Shown: piece by piece, positions 25,339 through 36,250 of the stretch
How positions within the stretch are numbered: position 1 is the stretch's first letter
Layout: every line of letters begins with the position of its first letter
Assembly (NCBI RefSeq): GCF_000245755.1
Contig: NZ_JH601088.1
Location: forward strand, 1,005,034-1,069,033
Reading direction: 5' to 3'
Source of the DNA: Helcococcus kunzii ATCC 51366
Lineage (GTDB): Bacteria; Bacillota; Clostridia; Tissierellales; Peptoniphilaceae
Length of the DNA stretch: 64,000 nt
Notes under the pieces: model-generated
The model's input: the letters and a program-made list of their open reading frames with translations, nothing else
Database searches by the model: none
What the model was told of the DNA's origin: nothing
Program-made: the position numbers and the translations under genes

Positions 25339-27756
25339 TTAATTTGCTACAATATTTAATATTTTTCCTGGAACATATATAACTTTTCTCACTGTTTTAC
25401 CTTCAAGAGAAGCCTTAATATTTTCTTCCTCTTGTGATTTTGCAATGATTTCTTCCTTACTTGTTTCAATTGGTACAGTAATTTTACCTCTTACTTTACC
25501 ATTTATTTGTACAGGAATTTCAATTGTATCATTTACTAGTTTTGATTCATCATAAACTGGCCAGATATTTTGATTTGCCATTTGTACATTGTGACCAAGT
25601 ATTTGCCACATTTCTTCAGTAATATGTGGTGCACTTGGATTTAATAGAATTAAATATGTTTCTAATTCTTTTTTATTAATTGAACCCTTTTTCACAAATG
25701 AATTTAATAAAATCATTAATTGTGAAATTGCAGTGTTAAATTTCAATGCTTCATAATCTTCTGTAACCTTTTTAATAGTTTGATTAATCAAAACTTCCAT
25801 ATCTTCAGAATATTGATTACCTTCAACTAAAATATCTTGAAGTCTCCATACTCTATCTAAATATTTTCTAACACCATTTACAGCTTCGTCTGACCATGGT
25901 ACTGATTTATCAAATTCAGAAATGAACATTTCATAAGTTCTTAATGTATCAGCTCCATAATTTTCAATTATGTCATCAGGATTTACTACATTTCCTCTTG
26001 ATTTAGACATCTTTTCATTGTTTTCACCCAATATCATACCATGAGAAGTTCTCTTTCTATATGGCTCTTTTGTAGATACAACACCGATATCATATAAGAA
26101 TTTATGCCAAAATCTTGAATACAATAAATGTAATGTTGTGTGTTCATTTCCCCCATTATACCAATCAACAGGTGAGAAATATTCTACAGCATCTTTTCCA
26201 ACTAATTCTTGACTATTATTTGGATCCATATATCTTAAATAATACCAAGAAGATCCTGCCCATTGTGGCATAGTGTCAGTTTCTCTCTGTGCATGTCCTC
26301 CACATTGTGGACATGTAGTATTTACAAAATCTTCAATTTTAGAAAGTGGACTTGAACCGTCATCACTTGGTTCATAATTTTCAACATCTGGAAGTTTAAC
26401 TGGTAAATCTTTTTCATCTACAGGTTGCCAACCACATTTTTCACAATAAACCATTGGAATTGGTTCTCCCCAGTATCTTTGTCTTGAAAATACCCAATCT
26501 CTTAACTTAAAGTTTTTCTTAGCATTACCAAGTTTATTTTCTTCAACATATTTTATAATTTTCTTTTTAGCATCTTCAACACTTAAACCATTAATCAATT
26601 CTGAATTAATAATTTTTCCATTTTCAGTATCAGTTAAAGCACCATCATCTATATTTCCACCATCTACTACTTGTCTAATTTCCAAATTAAACTTCTTAGC
26701 AAATTCATAATCTCTACTATCATGTGCTGGTACTGCCATGATTGCTCCTGTACCATAAGTTATCATTACATAATCTGATACCCACACTGGTATTTCTTCT
26801 TTTGATATAGGATTAAATGCTTTTAGACCTTTGATTTCAACACCAGTCTTGTCCTTATTCATTTCAGATCTTTCAAAATCAGATTTCTTATTTGCTTCAT
26901 TTTTATAAGCAATAATTTCATCATAATTTTTAATCTTATTTTTAAATTTTTCGATAACAGGATGTTCTGGAGCTATTACCATATATGTTGCTCCATAAAT
27001 GGTGTCTGGTCTAGTTGTGAAAACTCTTAATTTTTCATCACTGTCTATAATTGAAAAATCAATTTCTGCACCTTCAGACCTACCAATCCAATTAATTTGT
27101 TGTTGTTTAATATGTGGTAAATAATCAACATCATCTAAATCATCAATAAGTCTATCAGCATATTCTGTGATTTTTAACATCCATTGATTTCTAATTTTAT
27201 GTTCAACTTCAGTTCCACATCTTTCACATCTTCCTTGGATTACTTCTTCATTTGCTAAACCCACCTTACAAGATGGACACCAATTAATTGGAAATTCTTT
27301 TTTATAGGCTAATCCCTTCTTAAACATTTGGATAAAAATCCATTGTGTCCATTTATAATAATCTGGTTCAGTAGTATCTATAACTCTATCCCAGTCAAAA
27401 GAAAAACCTATAGATTTTAATTGCTTAGTAAAGTTAGCAATGTTTTGTTCTGTAACAACTCTTGGATGTATTTTATTTTTTATAGCAAAATTTTCTGTTG
27501 GCAATCCAAAAGCATCAAAACCCATTGGATAAAGTACCACTTGATCTTGCATTCTTCTTTTTCTTGAAACCACATCTAAAGCAGTATAAGATCTTGGATG
27601 CCCCACATGTAATCCTGCTCCTGAAGGATAAGGGAATTCAACTAATGCATAAAACTTATCTTTTGATTTATCAATTTCTGTCTTAAATGTTTTTTCCTCA
27701 TCCCAAATCTTTTGCCATTTTTTCTCAATAGCATTTGGGTTATATCTTTCAACCAT
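25339..27756 (-). CDS. leuS: Leucyl-tRNA synthetase
   Basis: The 805-residue class I synthetase has the HIGH-type motif HVGHPRSY at residues 50-56, the editing (CP1) domain with [12 protein letters not shown], zinc-binding cysteine pairs (CPSCKVG, CERCG), and [10 protein letters not shown] near residue 579. Length is typical of bacterial LeuRS. The 62-bp gap to the nuclease gene upstream leaves no room for a T-box leader, so regulation by uncharged tRNA is not evident. Confidence 0.97.
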   Translation of the reverse strand: MVERYNPNAIEKKWQKIWDEEKTFKTEIDKSKDKFYALVEFPYPSGAGLHVGHPRSYTALDVVSRKRRMQDQVVLYPMGFDAFGLPTENFAIKNKIHPRVVTEQNIANFTKQLKSIGFSFDWDRVIDTTEPDYYKWTQWIFIQMFKKGLAYKKEFPINWCPSCKVGLANEEVIQGRCERCGTEVEHKIRNQWMLKITEYADRLIDDLDDVDYLPHIKQQQINWIGRSEGAEIDFSIIDSDEKLRVFTTRPDTIYGATYMVIAPEHPVIEKFKNKIKNYDEIIAYKNEANKKSDFERSEMNKDKTGVEIKGLKAFNPISKEEIPVWVSDYVMITYGTGAIMAVPAHDSRDYEFAKKFNLEIRQVVDGGNIDDGALTDTENGKIINSELINGLSVEDAKKKIIKYVEENKLGNAKKNFKLRDWVFSRQRYWGEPIPMVYCEKCGWQPVDEKDLPVKLPDVENYEPSDDGSSPLSKIEDFVNTTCPQCGGHAQRETDTMPQWAGSSWYYLRYMDPNNSQELVGKDAVEYFSPVDWYNGGNEHTTLHLLYSRFWHKFLYDIGVVSTKEPYRKRTSHGMILGENNEKMSKSRGNVVNPDDIIENYGADTLRTYEMFISEFDKSVPWSDEAVNGVRKYLDRVWRLQDILVEGNQYSEDMEVLINQTIKKVTEDYEALKFNTAISQLMILLNSFVKKGSINKKELETYLILLNPSAPHITEEMWQILGHNVQMANQNIWPVYDESKLVNDTIEIPVQINGKVRGKITVPIETSKEEIIAKSQEEENIKASLEGKTVRKVIYVPGKILNIVAN

Positions 27757-27818
27757 AATATCCCCTTTTCTCTATATAAATATAGTATATATTAACACAT
27801 TTATCGAAAATTATCACA

Positions 27819-29108
27819 TTATCTTTTCGCTCTTCTCCATCCAGCATTAATAGCTTCTTGCTCAGTCCTAAACCATCTTTCACCCTTAGAGGTATTTATT
27901 TTAGTCTTATCATAATCTCTCATTCCAGGGAGATGATATATTTTTTCACCTTTTCTATTAATATTTCCTTTTATTAATGCTTTTTGTGATGATGTATCTA
28001 CTGTTTGTTTTTTATGTTCAATATTTTCAGTTTTTTGTTTTGTTTCAACCTTTTTATTTTGTACAACCTTTTTCTTCTGTTCTTTAATTTTTACTTCTTT
28101 TGGTTTTCCAGGAAATGCCGCTTCTATATTTGCCCATATACCATTTCCCTTTGGTCTTACTTGTCTCTCTATAGCTTTGTATTCGTTATAATACTTGTCA
28201 TTTGGCTCATATAAAACAACTTTTGCTAAAGATGCTTGTAATAAAGCTTTATTTAATGACTTTCCATCATCTCTATACACATAAGCAAGAGTTCTGCCAT
28301 ATCTATCTATTTTCTCTTCGTCATATTCCAAACTTACTTTATGCCCTTGTAAAAAATCCCTAGTAAAAATATATGCAGAAGTACCTAATTTTACATTTTT
28401 ATATTGTTGTGAATGGACACTTTCAGGAGTATCAACTAATAATAGTCTTATCTTTTCTACCTTGCCATCTTTATAAATTCTAATAGTGTCACCATCAACT
28501 ATCTTCTCAATTTCATAATATTTTATATTATTTTCTTTTTTCTTATTTTCGTCTAGTGTTTGTATTACACTTTTAATTTGTGAAGATTCTTTTTTGCTAC
28601 TTTCTGCAAGCTTTGTGTTGTTATCTTGTATTGGCTGTTCTTTTAGTGTTTCTTTAAAAGTTTCTTCTATTGATTCTTGAGTAGTTTCTTTTATTGTTTC
28701 TTTTACTGTTAAACTTTCTTCTTCAGGTTTTTCAATTTTTGAATCACTACTTATTCGAGCAAAAGATACATTATCATAATCTTTGTCATCAACACCTACG
28801 TTTTTTATTAAATTATTTTTTGATATTTCTTCATTAGAACTTTGAAAAAATACGATTGAAAAAATAAATACAGCTGCTGAGGCATACAATGTTTTCAATA
28901 TCTTTACTTTTTTATTTTTCAATGCTAATGCTAAAATTAATGGTACAGAGAAAACTGACCCCAAAAACAATCTAGCTCTAAAGTTTGATAAAGAAATCAG
29001 CGACACTAAACAAGATAGTATGTATAATCCAAACAGAATACTTGTTATATTAAGATGCTTCTTTTTTATCTTTCTTATTAATTCTTTTATAAACTCTCTT
29101 ATATTCAT
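27819..29108 (-). CDS. Membrane-anchored thermonuclease with C-terminal sunset-like domain
   Basis: The start at 29108 (MNIREFIKELIRKIKKK) follows a GGGGAGAG site, whereas the ATG five codons earlier overlaps that site. The roughly 429-residue protein has two or three hydrophobic N-terminal segments (about 20-100), a low-complexity linker rich in ET, KE and SK (about 120-190), and a staphylococcal-nuclease domain (about 195-345) with VDGDTIRIY, RLLLVDTPES, ARG-type DRYGRTLAYVY and GNGIWANIEAAFPG. A C-terminal motif (IYHLPGMRDYDKT, GERWFRTEQEAINAGWR) resembles the sunset domain found at the end of some secreted nucleases. Likely an extracytoplasmic nuclease tethered to the membrane. Confidence 0.88.
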   Translation of the reverse strand: MNIREFIKELIRKIKKKHLNITSILFGLYILSCLVSLISLSNFRARLFLGSVFSVPLILALALKNKKVKILKTLYASAAVFIFSIVFFQSSNEEISKNNLIKNVGVDDKDYDNVSFARISSDSKIEKPEEESLTVKETIKETTQESIEETFKETLKEQPIQDNNTKLAESSKKESSQIKSVIQTLDENKKKENNIKYYEIEKIVDGDTIRIYKDGKVEKIRLLLVDTPESVHSQQYKNVKLGTSAYIFTRDFLQGHKVSLEYDEEKIDRYGRTLAYVYRDDGKSLNKALLQASLAKVVLYEPNDKYYNEYKAIERQVRPKGNGIWANIEAAFPGKPKEVKIKEQKKKVVQNKKVETKQKTENIEHKKQTVDTSSQKALIKGNINRKGEKIYHLPGMRDYDKTKINTSKGERWFRTEQEAINAGWRRAKR

Positions 29109-29200
29109 GTAAACTCTCCCCATTAAATTATTTTATCAATTTGCTATATAATATCATATACTATCTTGTAACTAATTCAACTCTTTATAAAATAATGTAT

Positions 29201-29242
29201 AGTTATTTTCGTTGGTAAATTTTACTTTTTAGTATAATAACT
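29201..29242 (+). repeat. Possible degenerate first unit of array 3
   Basis: The expected position of an extra unit one period before array 3 (start near 29205) holds TAAATTTTACTTTTTAGTA, close to the shared core and within one base of its usual position. The bounding dyad AGTTAT/ATAACT is 42 nt apart rather than 35. I read this as a decayed unit; confidence is low. Confidence 0.35.
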
Positions 29243-29257
29243 TTTTCTAGCAGTTTT

Positions 29258-29611
29258 TCCTGATTATTTTGTTAACCTCGTTTTAGTCAGGAAGAATCTT
29301 TGGCTGTCTTTCCTGATTATTCTGGGATTCTCAGTTTAATCAGGAAATTTTTTTAGCTGTTTTTCCTGACTAATGTGATTTTTTTTAATTTAATCAGGAA
29401 AATAGTTCAATAGTTTTTCCTGACTATTCTGGATTTTTCCATTTAAACAGGAAATTTCTTCATTAGTTTTTCCTGATTATTTCGGAATTCTCAATTTAAT
29501 CAGGAAAAGCTCTCATTAATTGTACCTGTTGATTTTAAGATTTTCGATTTAATCAGGAAATTTGCTTAAAAATTTTTCCTGATTATTATAGAACTTACGT
29601 TTTAATCAGGA
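29258..29611 (+). repeat. Array 3: seven palindrome-ended units, arm TCCTGATTA
   Basis: Units lie at 29258-29292, 29311-29345, 29364-29399, 29418-29452, 29471-29505, 29524-29558 and 29577-29611. All are 35 nt except the third (36, in a T run), and all six spacers are 18 nt, so the period is 53 or 54 bp. Left arms are TCCTGATTA or TCCTGACTA; right arms are mostly TAATCAGGA. Unit 6 has a degraded left arm (ACCTGTTGA) but the best core (TTTTAAGATTTTCGATTTA). The array fills most of the 629-bp gap between the nuclease start and the TraX-like gene. Confidence 0.92.
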
Positions 29612-29634
29612 AATTTACTGTTTATTTAATTTTT

Positions 29635-29722
29635 ACATGTGTATTTTGAAATATTATATTCACACATGTAATTTTCCATATTTTTCTACATGTGTAATTG
29701 CTATTTTACGATTTAGACATGT
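29635..29722 (+). repeat. Array 4: two units with arm ACATGTGTA, abutting array 3
   Basis: Units at 29635-29669 and 29688-29722 are each 35 nt with an 18-nt spacer. Arms are ACATGTGTA and, on the right, CACACATGT or TAGACATGT. Unit 2 carries TTTTACGATTTA at the core position. The gap from array 3 is 23 nt instead of 18. So the arm type changes between neighbouring units while unit length and period persist. Confidence 0.82.
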
Positions 29723-29737
29723 AAATAAATCATTTAT

Positions 29738-30622
29738 TCATCCTCTCCCCATTATCGCCATCAAACCAAATAACAATAAATGGAGTGGATAAAATGTATA
29801 AAATAAATATTTTACGGATTTTCCTCTCTCTCCATTGTAATAGTAGATAAGTACTGCTGCTAGGATGACAAATAATACATTAAGAATTGAGGCATGATAC
29901 ATTATCGCGCCCCATATAATTATTGTTAGTATTTGTGCGTATTTATCGTTTTTTAGTATTCTAAGTAATAGAATTAGTAGAATAGAAAAGTATTCATAAT
30001 CAGCTAATGAACCAATATAGTAATAATTTGAAATAATAAATATCAAATTAAGGATTAGTAGTGGTATTGAATGTGATTTTAGAAATGGGATTTGCTCCAT
30101 TAATGAAATTAAGATTAGAGAAATTCCAAATTCGTAAAATATATTCAAATGTCCTGCTGATAATAGAACTATTCCATTTTGGCTTAAAAACATTGGAGTA
30201 ATTAAATAGGCCAATGTGACAAAAATTAATGATTTATCCCATTTTTTGTTACATGTAAATATATAATATGACGCGATTATCACTATGATAAAAACAAGGA
30301 CATTTATATTATATAAAAAAGCTTTTTGCTTAAACAATGTATTTTCATAATAATTTCTTACATCAGTAGCAAGGATGAATGGTATCTGCGATAAGATTGC
30401 AAATAAATGTATCCTGCCAATATAGTTTTTTAAATTGCTTGTTTTTGAATATCCTACCACAATAAAATACGCAAAGATTGGAAGGGACATCCTACCGATT
30501 GATCTCATAAGATAAAAGGTATCTACACTTATTAATGTGGAATTTTTCAAAAATAAGTATGATGCTAGATGATCGATAAACATTGTAATCATAGCAATAA
30601 TCTTTAATACAAAAGCTGTCAT
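29738..30622 (-). CDS. TraX-like multi-pass membrane protein
   Basis: The 294-residue protein is hydrophobic throughout with about eight predicted membrane helices, and opens with KIIAMITMFIDHLASYLF, the characteristic N-terminus of the TraX family, followed by RSIGRMSLPIFAYFIV. TraX of the F plasmid acetylates pilin; chromosomal homologues in Firmicutes are widespread, resemble acyltransferases, and have no proven role. There is no conjugation gene nearby, so a conjugative function is unlikely here. The gene ends next to arrays 3 and 4. Confidence 0.85.
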   Translation of the reverse strand: MTAFVLKIIAMITMFIDHLASYLFLKNSTLISVDTFYLMRSIGRMSLPIFAYFIVVGYSKTSNLKNYIGRIHLFAILSQIPFILATDVRNYYENTLFKQKAFLYNINVLVFIIVIIASYYIFTCNKKWDKSLIFVTLAYLITPMFLSQNGIVLLSAGHLNIFYEFGISLILISLMEQIPFLKSHSIPLLILNLIFIISNYYYIGSLADYEYFSILLILLLRILKNDKYAQILTIIIWGAIMYHASILNVLFVILAAVLIYYYNGERGKSVKYLFYTFYPLHLLLFGLMAIMGRG

Positions 30623-30645
30623 ATATACTCTCTTTTAAGTTGTTT

Positions 30646-32031
30646 TTATGAATGTTTCATACTATTTACTGTTCTTGGATAAGGTATAACGTCTCTAATG
30701 TTTTTCATACCTGTCACATACATTACCATTCTTTCGAAACCAAGTCCAAATCCACCGTGAGGTACTCCACCAAATCTTCTTAAGTTTGTATACCATTCGT
30801 AATCTTCTTTTTTGATACCTTTTTCTTCCATCATTTGTAGTAATTTATCGGCATTGTCCTCTCTTTGTGATCCACCAATTAATTCTCCAACCCCTGGCAC
30901 TAACATATCCATGGCTTGTACAGTTTTTCCATCATCATTTAATTTCATATAGAATGATTTGAAATCTTTTGGATAATCTGTAACAAATACTGGTCCGTTA
31001 AATACTTCTTCTGAAAGATATCTTTCGTGTTCTGTTTGTAAGTCAGATCCCCATTCAACTGGATATTCAAATTTCTTTCCTGATTTTTCTAATAAATCAA
31101 TAGCTTCAGTATATGTTACATGCTTAAATTCTGAATTTACTAATTTTGTAAGTCTATCAATTAAACCTTTTTCAACAAATGAATCAAATAATTTCATTTC
31201 TTCAGGAAGTTTATCTAATACGTGTTTTACAATATACTTAACCATGTCTTCTGCTAAATTCATGACATCTTTTAATTCACAGTATGCAATTTCTGGTTCC
31301 ATCATCCAAAACTCTGCAGCATGACGTGGAGTATTTGAATTTTCTGCTCTAAATGTTGGTCCAAATGTATAAACTTTAGAATAAGCCATCACAAATCCTT
31401 CAGCTTCCAATTGACCACTAACTGTTAGGTTTGATTCTGCACCAAAGAAATCTTTAGAATTATCAACCTTACCTTGATCATCTTTTGGTAAATTATTTAA
31501 GTCTAAAGTTGTAACTCTAAACATTTCACCAGCACCTTCAGCATCGGATGCAGTTATAATTGGTGTGTGTACATATAAAAAGCCTCTTTCATTAAAGAAC
31601 TTATGAATCGCATATGCTAATTCACTTCTAACTCTAAATACAGCATTAAAAGCATTTGTACGCATTCTTAAATGAGGTAATGTTCTTAAGTATTCAAAAG
31701 TATGTCTTTTATTTTGTAATGGATAATCCTTTGTAGAATTATTTATGATAGATATTTTATTTGCTTGAATTTCAAAATCTTGCTTTGCATTTTCTGGTTC
31801 AACTAAAACACCTGTAACTTCTACTGCGGCATATAATCCAAGTGAGAAAATTTCCTTAAAATTTTCAAGATTGGAATTTACGATAATTTGAACATTTTCA
31901 AAAAATGTACCATCATTTATTTCTAAGAAACCAACATTTTTGGATTCTCTTGATTTCTTTATCCAACCTTTTACACTTATTTCTTTATTTACATAATCTT
32001 TATAACTACTAAATAGTTCTTTATTTTCCAT
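30646..32031 (-). CDS. asnS: Asparaginyl-tRNA synthetase
   Basis: The 461-residue class IIb synthetase has an N-terminal OB-fold anticodon-binding domain ([20 protein letters not shown]) and catalytic motifs: motif 2 [21 protein letters not shown] and motif 3 [16 protein letters not shown]. The AENSNT segment separates AsnRS from AspRS. The start overlaps the end of rarA by 11 bp, so the two are cotranslated. Confidence 0.97.
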   Translation of the reverse strand: MENKELFSSYKDYVNKEISVKGWIKKSRESKNVGFLEINDGTFFENVQIIVNSNLENFKEIFSLGLYAAVEVTGVLVEPENAKQDFEIQANKISIINNSTKDYPLQNKRHTFEYLRTLPHLRMRTNAFNAVFRVRSELAYAIHKFFNERGFLYVHTPIITASDAEGAGEMFRVTTLDLNNLPKDDQGKVDNSKDFFGAESNLTVSGQLEAEGFVMAYSKVYTFGPTFRAENSNTPRHAAEFWMMEPEIAYCELKDVMNLAEDMVKYIVKHVLDKLPEEMKLFDSFVEKGLIDRLTKLVNSEFKHVTYTEAIDLLEKSGKKFEYPVEWGSDLQTEHERYLSEEVFNGPVFVTDYPKDFKSFYMKLNDDGKTVQAMDMLVPGVGELIGGSQREDNADKLLQMMEEKGIKKEDYEWYTNLRRFGGVPHGGFGLGFERMVMYVTGMKNIRDVIPYPRTVNSMKHS

Positions 32032-33361
32032 TCTTACCTCTCTCTTTAATTTTATTTAATCTTTCATTGATTGCTTTTTCATAACCAACACTTTTATAAT
32101 TATATATTTTAGTATTAATTAGCTCATCTGGCAAATAACTTTGATCTACCCACGATAAATCATAGTTATGAGGATATAAATAACCTATACCATTTTCTAA
32201 ATCTTTCGCACCTGAATAATGATTATCTCTTAGATGCTTAGGTACATTGTAATGTCTCTCATTTACAAGTTTAATAGCATCATCAATTGCCATATATGCA
32301 CTATTTGATTTTGGTGCTAACGCCATATAAATGACTGCGTTGGATAATATAATTCTTGCTTCAGGTAAACCAACAACATTAACAGATTGAAATGCTGAAT
32401 TTGCAATATTTATAGCATTTGGATCAGCCAAACCAATATCTTCACTTGCAAATATCATTATCCTTCTTGCGATAAATTTAATATCTTCACCTGCAACAAT
32501 CATTTTCGCCAAATAATAAACTGCAGCATTTGGATCTGAACCTCTCATAGACTTGATAAACGCTGAAATCGTATCATAATGTTCGTCACCATTTTTATCA
32601 TAAACCGCAGCTTTATTAATTATAGAATTTTTAATTACCTCTAAATCAATAAAGATTTTATTATTTTCTTCCTCAGTTGATAAAACTGCTATTTCTAAAC
32701 TGTTCAATAGTTTTCTAGCATCTCCAGAGCTTGTTCGCACTAGATAATCTAACGCTTCATCTGTTAATTCGATATTTTTATTTCCATATCCATTTTCTTT
32801 ATCGGTCAATGCTTTATTTGTAACTTTTATTAATTCTTCATCTGTAAATTTTTCCAAAGTTAAAACATGTGATCTAGAAATGAGTGCCTTATTAACCTCA
32901 AAGTATGGATTTTCCGTTGTTGCGCCAATTAATACAATTAAACCACTTTCAACATGTGGCAACAATGTATCCTGTTGAGATTTATTAAATCTATGAATTT
33001 CATCTATAAATAATAAAGTTCTCAAAGAATAAAGGGATAAATTCTCTTTTGCTCTATCTATCACAGCCTTTATATCCTTTATACCAGCTGAAGTAGCAGA
33101 TAACTCAACAAAATCCATTTTTGTTGTCTTTGCAATGATGTAGGCCAAAGTAGTTTTACCTGTCCCCGGAGGTCCATAAAATATCATTGAAGATAAACGA
33201 TCTGCCTTAATCATACGATACAATGGCTTATCTTTACCTATTAAATGACTTTGACCAATATAATCATCAATATTTGTAGGTCTTAATCTCGCCGCTAACG
33301 GCTTATTCATATTAAGTTGTTCTTCCCTATTAAAAGTAAAAAAATCTAGATTATCTGGCAT
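32021..33361 (-). CDS. rarA: Replication-associated recombination protein RarA (MgsA)
   Basis: The start at 33361 ([10 protein letters not shown]) has AAAGAG upstream; the ATG five codons earlier has no site. The roughly 446-residue AAA+ protein contains [19 protein letters not shown], Walker [15 protein letters not shown], Walker [11 protein letters not shown] and the sensor [10 protein letters not shown], then the tetramerisation domain ([15 protein letters not shown]). RarA acts at stalled forks and interacts with SSB. It is followed by asnS and preceded by nrdR. Confidence 0.95.
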   Translation of the reverse strand: MPDNLDFFTFNREEQLNMNKPLAARLRPTNIDDYIGQSHLIGKDKPLYRMIKADRLSSMIFYGPPGTGKTTLAYIIAKTTKMDFVELSATSAGIKDIKAVIDRAKENLSLYSLRTLLFIDEIHRFNKSQQDTLLPHVESGLIVLIGATTENPYFEVNKALISRSHVLTLEKFTDEELIKVTNKALTDKENGYGNKNIELTDEALDYLVRTSSGDARKLLNSLEIAVLSTEEENNKIFIDLEVIKNSIINKAAVYDKNGDEHYDTISAFIKSMRGSDPNAAVYYLAKMIVAGEDIKFIARRIMIFASEDIGLADPNAINIANSAFQSVNVVGLPEARIILSNAVIYMALAPKSNSAYMAIDDAIKLVNERHYNVPKHLRDNHYSGAKDLENGIGYLYPHNYDLSWVDQSYLPDELINTKIYNYKSVGYEKAINERLNKIKERGKNGK

Positions 33362-33384
33362 AGCATACTCTTTCATATATAAAC

Positions 33385-33414
33385 AAATGCCTTATTAATT
33401 AAAACAAGGCATTT
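33385..33414 (-). terminator. Probable terminator after nrdR
   Basis: AAATGCCTT (33385-33393) and AAGGCATTT (33406-33414) form a 9-bp stem just after the nrdR stop. The following minus-strand bases are only moderately T-rich, so read-through into rarA is possible. Confidence 0.6.
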
Positions 33415-33421
33415 TAAGTTA

Positions 33422-33868
33422 CTATTTTAAATTTTCTATTTCATCCGCAAATGATTGAACGTCTTCAAACTCTCTATAAACAGAAGCAAATCTCACATAT
33501 GCAACTTTATCGATTTCCTTTAATTTATCCATAACTAAATCCCCAATATATGCCGATGTAATTTCTTTTTGATTTAAATGATTGATTTCTCTCTCAATTT
33601 CATCAACAGCATCTTCAAGCACGGACACTTCAATTGGTCTTTTTTCACATGATTTAATTAAACTATTTAAAAGCTTAGATCTTTGAAATGATTCTCTCCT
33701 ATTGTCTTTCTTCACAACAACAATAGTTTGATCCTCAACTCTTTCATAAGTTGTAAATCTTTTTTCGCAACTTAAGCAAGCTCTTCTTCTTCTAATACTT
33801 TCATTACCGTCGGTTGGTCTTGAATCAATTACTTTTGAATCAATAAAACCACAATATGGACACTTCAT
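33422..33868 (-). CDS. nrdR: Transcriptional repressor NrdR
   Basis: The 148-residue protein has the NrdR layout: N-terminal zinc ribbon (MKCPYCGF, CLSCEKRFTTYERVE) and an ATP-cone domain (VVVKKDNRRESFQRSKLLNSL). NrdR senses ATP/dATP and represses ribonucleotide reductase genes through NrdR boxes. It follows ftsZ by nine bases and looks co-transcribed with it. No ribonucleotide reductase gene is in the window. Confidence 0.97.
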   Translation of the reverse strand: MKCPYCGFIDSKVIDSRPTDGNESIRRRRACLSCEKRFTTYERVEDQTIVVVKKDNRRESFQRSKLLNSLIKSCEKRPIEVSVLEDAVDEIEREINHLNQKEITSAYIGDLVMDKLKEIDKVAYVRFASVYREFEDVQSFADEIENLK

Positions 33869-33877
33869 TTATACTTC

Positions 33878-34921
33878 CTATCTTAAAAAGTCTGGGATTA
33901 CAAATCCTCTATCATCATCGTCTTTCTTAGTTTGTGTTTTTGTATTGTTTGATGAAACAATTCTCTTATTATCAAATCCTGTACCGATAACTGTAATTTT
34001 AATATCATCTTTTAGATCTTGATCGATACCAGCACCAAAGATTATATTAGCATCTTTATCAATGTGATCTCTGATTAATTCTGATGCTTCACTAATTTCC
34101 ATGATACCTAATTCTGAAGAAGTAATATTAATTAATACAGCTTTTGCCCCATCAATAGAAGTTTCTAATAATGGAGATTTAATAGCAGCTTTAGCAGCTT
34201 CAACAGCTCTATTTTCACCTGAAGCATAACCGATACCCATATGTGCTACACCTTGTTCTTTCATAACTGATTGAACGTCAGCAAAGTCTAAGTTAATCAT
34301 ATTTGGTACAGCTATTAAATCAGAAATACCTTTAATACCATCTAATAATACTTTATCAGCCATTCTAAATGCTTCTAACATTGTTGTTCTTTTCTCTGCT
34401 ATTTGAAGCAATCTATCATTTGGTACAACAATTAATGTATCAACACTTTTCTTTAATTTTTCAATACCACCTTCTGCTTGAAGTTGTCTATTTCTTCCTT
34501 CAAATAAGAATGGTTTTGTAACAACAGATACAGTCAATATACCCATATCTTTAGCAATTTGTGCTACTACAGGTGCTGCACCAGTACCTGTACCACCACC
34601 CATACCAGCAGTAACAAATACCATATCTGCACCTTCTAATATTTGTTGAATGTCTTGTTTACTCTCTTCTGCAGCTTTTTCTCCAATTTCTGGATTACCA
34701 CCTGAACCAAGACCTTTTGTAATTTTTGTACCTATTTGTAAAGTTTCGTCTGTATTGATTGCATCTAAAATTTGTTTATCTGTATTTACAGCTATAAATT
34801 CTACTCCGCTTAATCCGGACTCTTTCATTCTACTAATGGCGTTATTTCCACCACCACCAACACCTATTACTTTTATTTTCGCAAATCCAGTGTTGTTCAT
34901 TTCCATATCAAAGTTACTCAT
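33878..34921 (-). CDS. ftsZ: Cell division GTPase FtsZ
   Basis: The start at 34921 ([10 protein letters not shown]) is preferred because the ATG two codons earlier directly touches the GGAGG site. The roughly 347-residue tubulin homologue contains the tubulin signature [10 protein letters not shown], the N-terminal [12 protein letters not shown] and the T7-region NLDFADV. The C-terminal linker is very short (about 20 residues) before the conserved tail GFVIPDFLR, which binds FtsA or SepF. Neither partner gene is in this cluster. Confidence 0.97.
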   Translation of the reverse strand: MSNFDMEMNNTGFAKIKVIGVGGGGNNAISRMKESGLSGVEFIAVNTDKQILDAINTDETLQIGTKITKGLGSGGNPEIGEKAAEESKQDIQQILEGADMVFVTAGMGGGTGTGAAPVVAQIAKDMGILTVSVVTKPFLFEGRNRQLQAEGGIEKLKKSVDTLIVVPNDRLLQIAEKRTTMLEAFRMADKVLLDGIKGISDLIAVPNMINLDFADVQSVMKEQGVAHMGIGYASGENRAVEAAKAAIKSPLLETSIDGAKAVLINITSSELGIMEISEASELIRDHIDKDANIIFGAGIDQDLKDDIKITVIGTGFDNKRIVSSNNTKTQTKKDDDDRGFVIPDFLR

Positions 34922-35008
34922 CCACATCCTCCATACTCAGTATATTTAATAATTTTAATTCTATACATTTCATTATATCAATAGTTACGATATTTTAAAA
35001 CTATTTTT

Positions 35009-36226
35009 TCAATATTTTCTATTTTTCAATTTTAGTAATTTTTTTTCTTGCTTTTCGTCATAATTGTTTTTTCTTGAAACATTTAAAACAATACCAAACA
35101 TTGCACAAAAAGATAGCACTGAAGTCAATCCACTTGAGATAAACGGAAGTGTAATACCTGTATTTGGTATTATACTTAATGATACACCTACGTTTATCAT
35201 AGATTGTATGAAATAAAGCATACCTATACCATATACTAATAATTTTGGGAATTTCTCCCTAGCTTTTTTTGCTTCATTTATTATTAGATATGTAATAGTA
35301 AAAATTAATAAAATGAATAATACCGAACCGATAAAACCAAATTCTTCACCGATTACTGCAAATATCATATCATTACTTACTTCATTTGCTAAATATCCAT
35401 GCTTAAATATTGACTTTCCATAGCCAACCCCACTTATCTCACCTCTACTAACAGCATAAAGTCCATGTAGCACTTGCCATGCCTCATCATTGGAATGTGC
35501 CTCAGGATTTAAAAAAGCCGTTAATCTATCCAATTGATAGGGCTTCATAAGTTTATAAGCTAAAAATCCCCCAACAATTATCAATACTAATAAAGCAAGA
35601 GCATATCTTTTGTTCATATTTTCAACGCTAAACATCGCAATAAGTGTTAAAAATAGCACAATTGATGTTGATAAATCCGGTTGTAAAAAAACTAATCCAA
35701 CTGGTATCCCAATTATTATCATAGGAATGATAAATCCTTCTTTCCAGTTATATTTTAATTTTTTCTTAGCGGCTACTACTAAAATTTTTGCTAACATCAT
35801 CATAGCAACAGGTTTCACAATATCTGATGGCATAAAACTTATAATCTTAAAGTCAACAGTTCTTCTCGCTCCATTTAGTTTTAGTGATATACCAGGAATG
35901 AAAACACAAATAAGTAAAAATAGAGCCCCTAAATAGAGTAATCCTGCCTTTTTATAATATAATCTATAATCTATCTTAGAAAAGATATACATTATGATAA
36001 AACCAATAAGGAATGCTAATCCTTGTTTGAGTACATAATAATATCTTCCATGATTAAATCTTATTGTCAAATATGAACTTGCACTCAATAAGATGAATAA
36101 TCCTAAAATAGAAAGAAAAACAAAACTAAATAGTAAATAATAATTTTGATTTGACTTTACGTATTCTGCATTAAAGATTTTTGATATTAAATTATTTTTT
36201 AATTTATTGTGTTTTTTGTTTTTCAT
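35009..36226 (-). CDS. ftsW: SEDS-family glycosyltransferase FtsW
   Basis: The 405-residue protein has about ten membrane helices and the SEDS signatures NGARRTVDF, MPSDIVKPVAMM, FLQPDLSTS and NTGITLPFISSGLTS. The family polymerises lipid II glycan strands with a partner class B PBP, here probably the transpeptidase at 38530. Location between murD and ftsZ supports FtsW (or SpoVE) over RodA. A basic N-terminal segment (KNKKHNKLKNN) and lysine-rich tail flank the membrane core. Confidence 0.92.
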   Translation of the reverse strand: MKNKKHNKLKNNLISKIFNAEYVKSNQNYYLLFSFVFLSILGLFILLSASSYLTIRFNHGRYYYVLKQGLAFLIGFIIMYIFSKIDYRLYYKKAGLLYLGALFLLICVFIPGISLKLNGARRTVDFKIISFMPSDIVKPVAMMMLAKILVVAAKKKLKYNWKEGFIIPMIIIGIPVGLVFLQPDLSTSIVLFLTLIAMFSVENMNKRYALALLVLIIVGGFLAYKLMKPYQLDRLTAFLNPEAHSNDEAWQVLHGLYAVSRGEISGVGYGKSIFKHGYLANEVSNDMIFAVIGEEFGFIGSVLFILLIFTITYLIINEAKKAREKFPKLLVYGIGMLYFIQSMINVGVSLSIIPNTGITLPFISSGLTSVLSFCAMFGIVLNVSRKNNYDEKQEKKLLKLKNRKY

Positions 36227-36250
36227 ATCATTCCTAAACTAATATATTTT

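Noticed and set aside
29258..29722. TIGR-type guide array or other known RNA-guided system
   Set aside because: TIGR arrays have a shorter period with paired short spacers and lie beside Tas (Nop-domain) proteins. Period here is 53 bp and no such protein is encoded in the window.
29738..30622. Conjugative element marked by a TraX gene
   Set aside because: No relaxase, type IV secretion or integrase gene lies nearby; chromosomal TraX-like proteins are common in Firmicutes.
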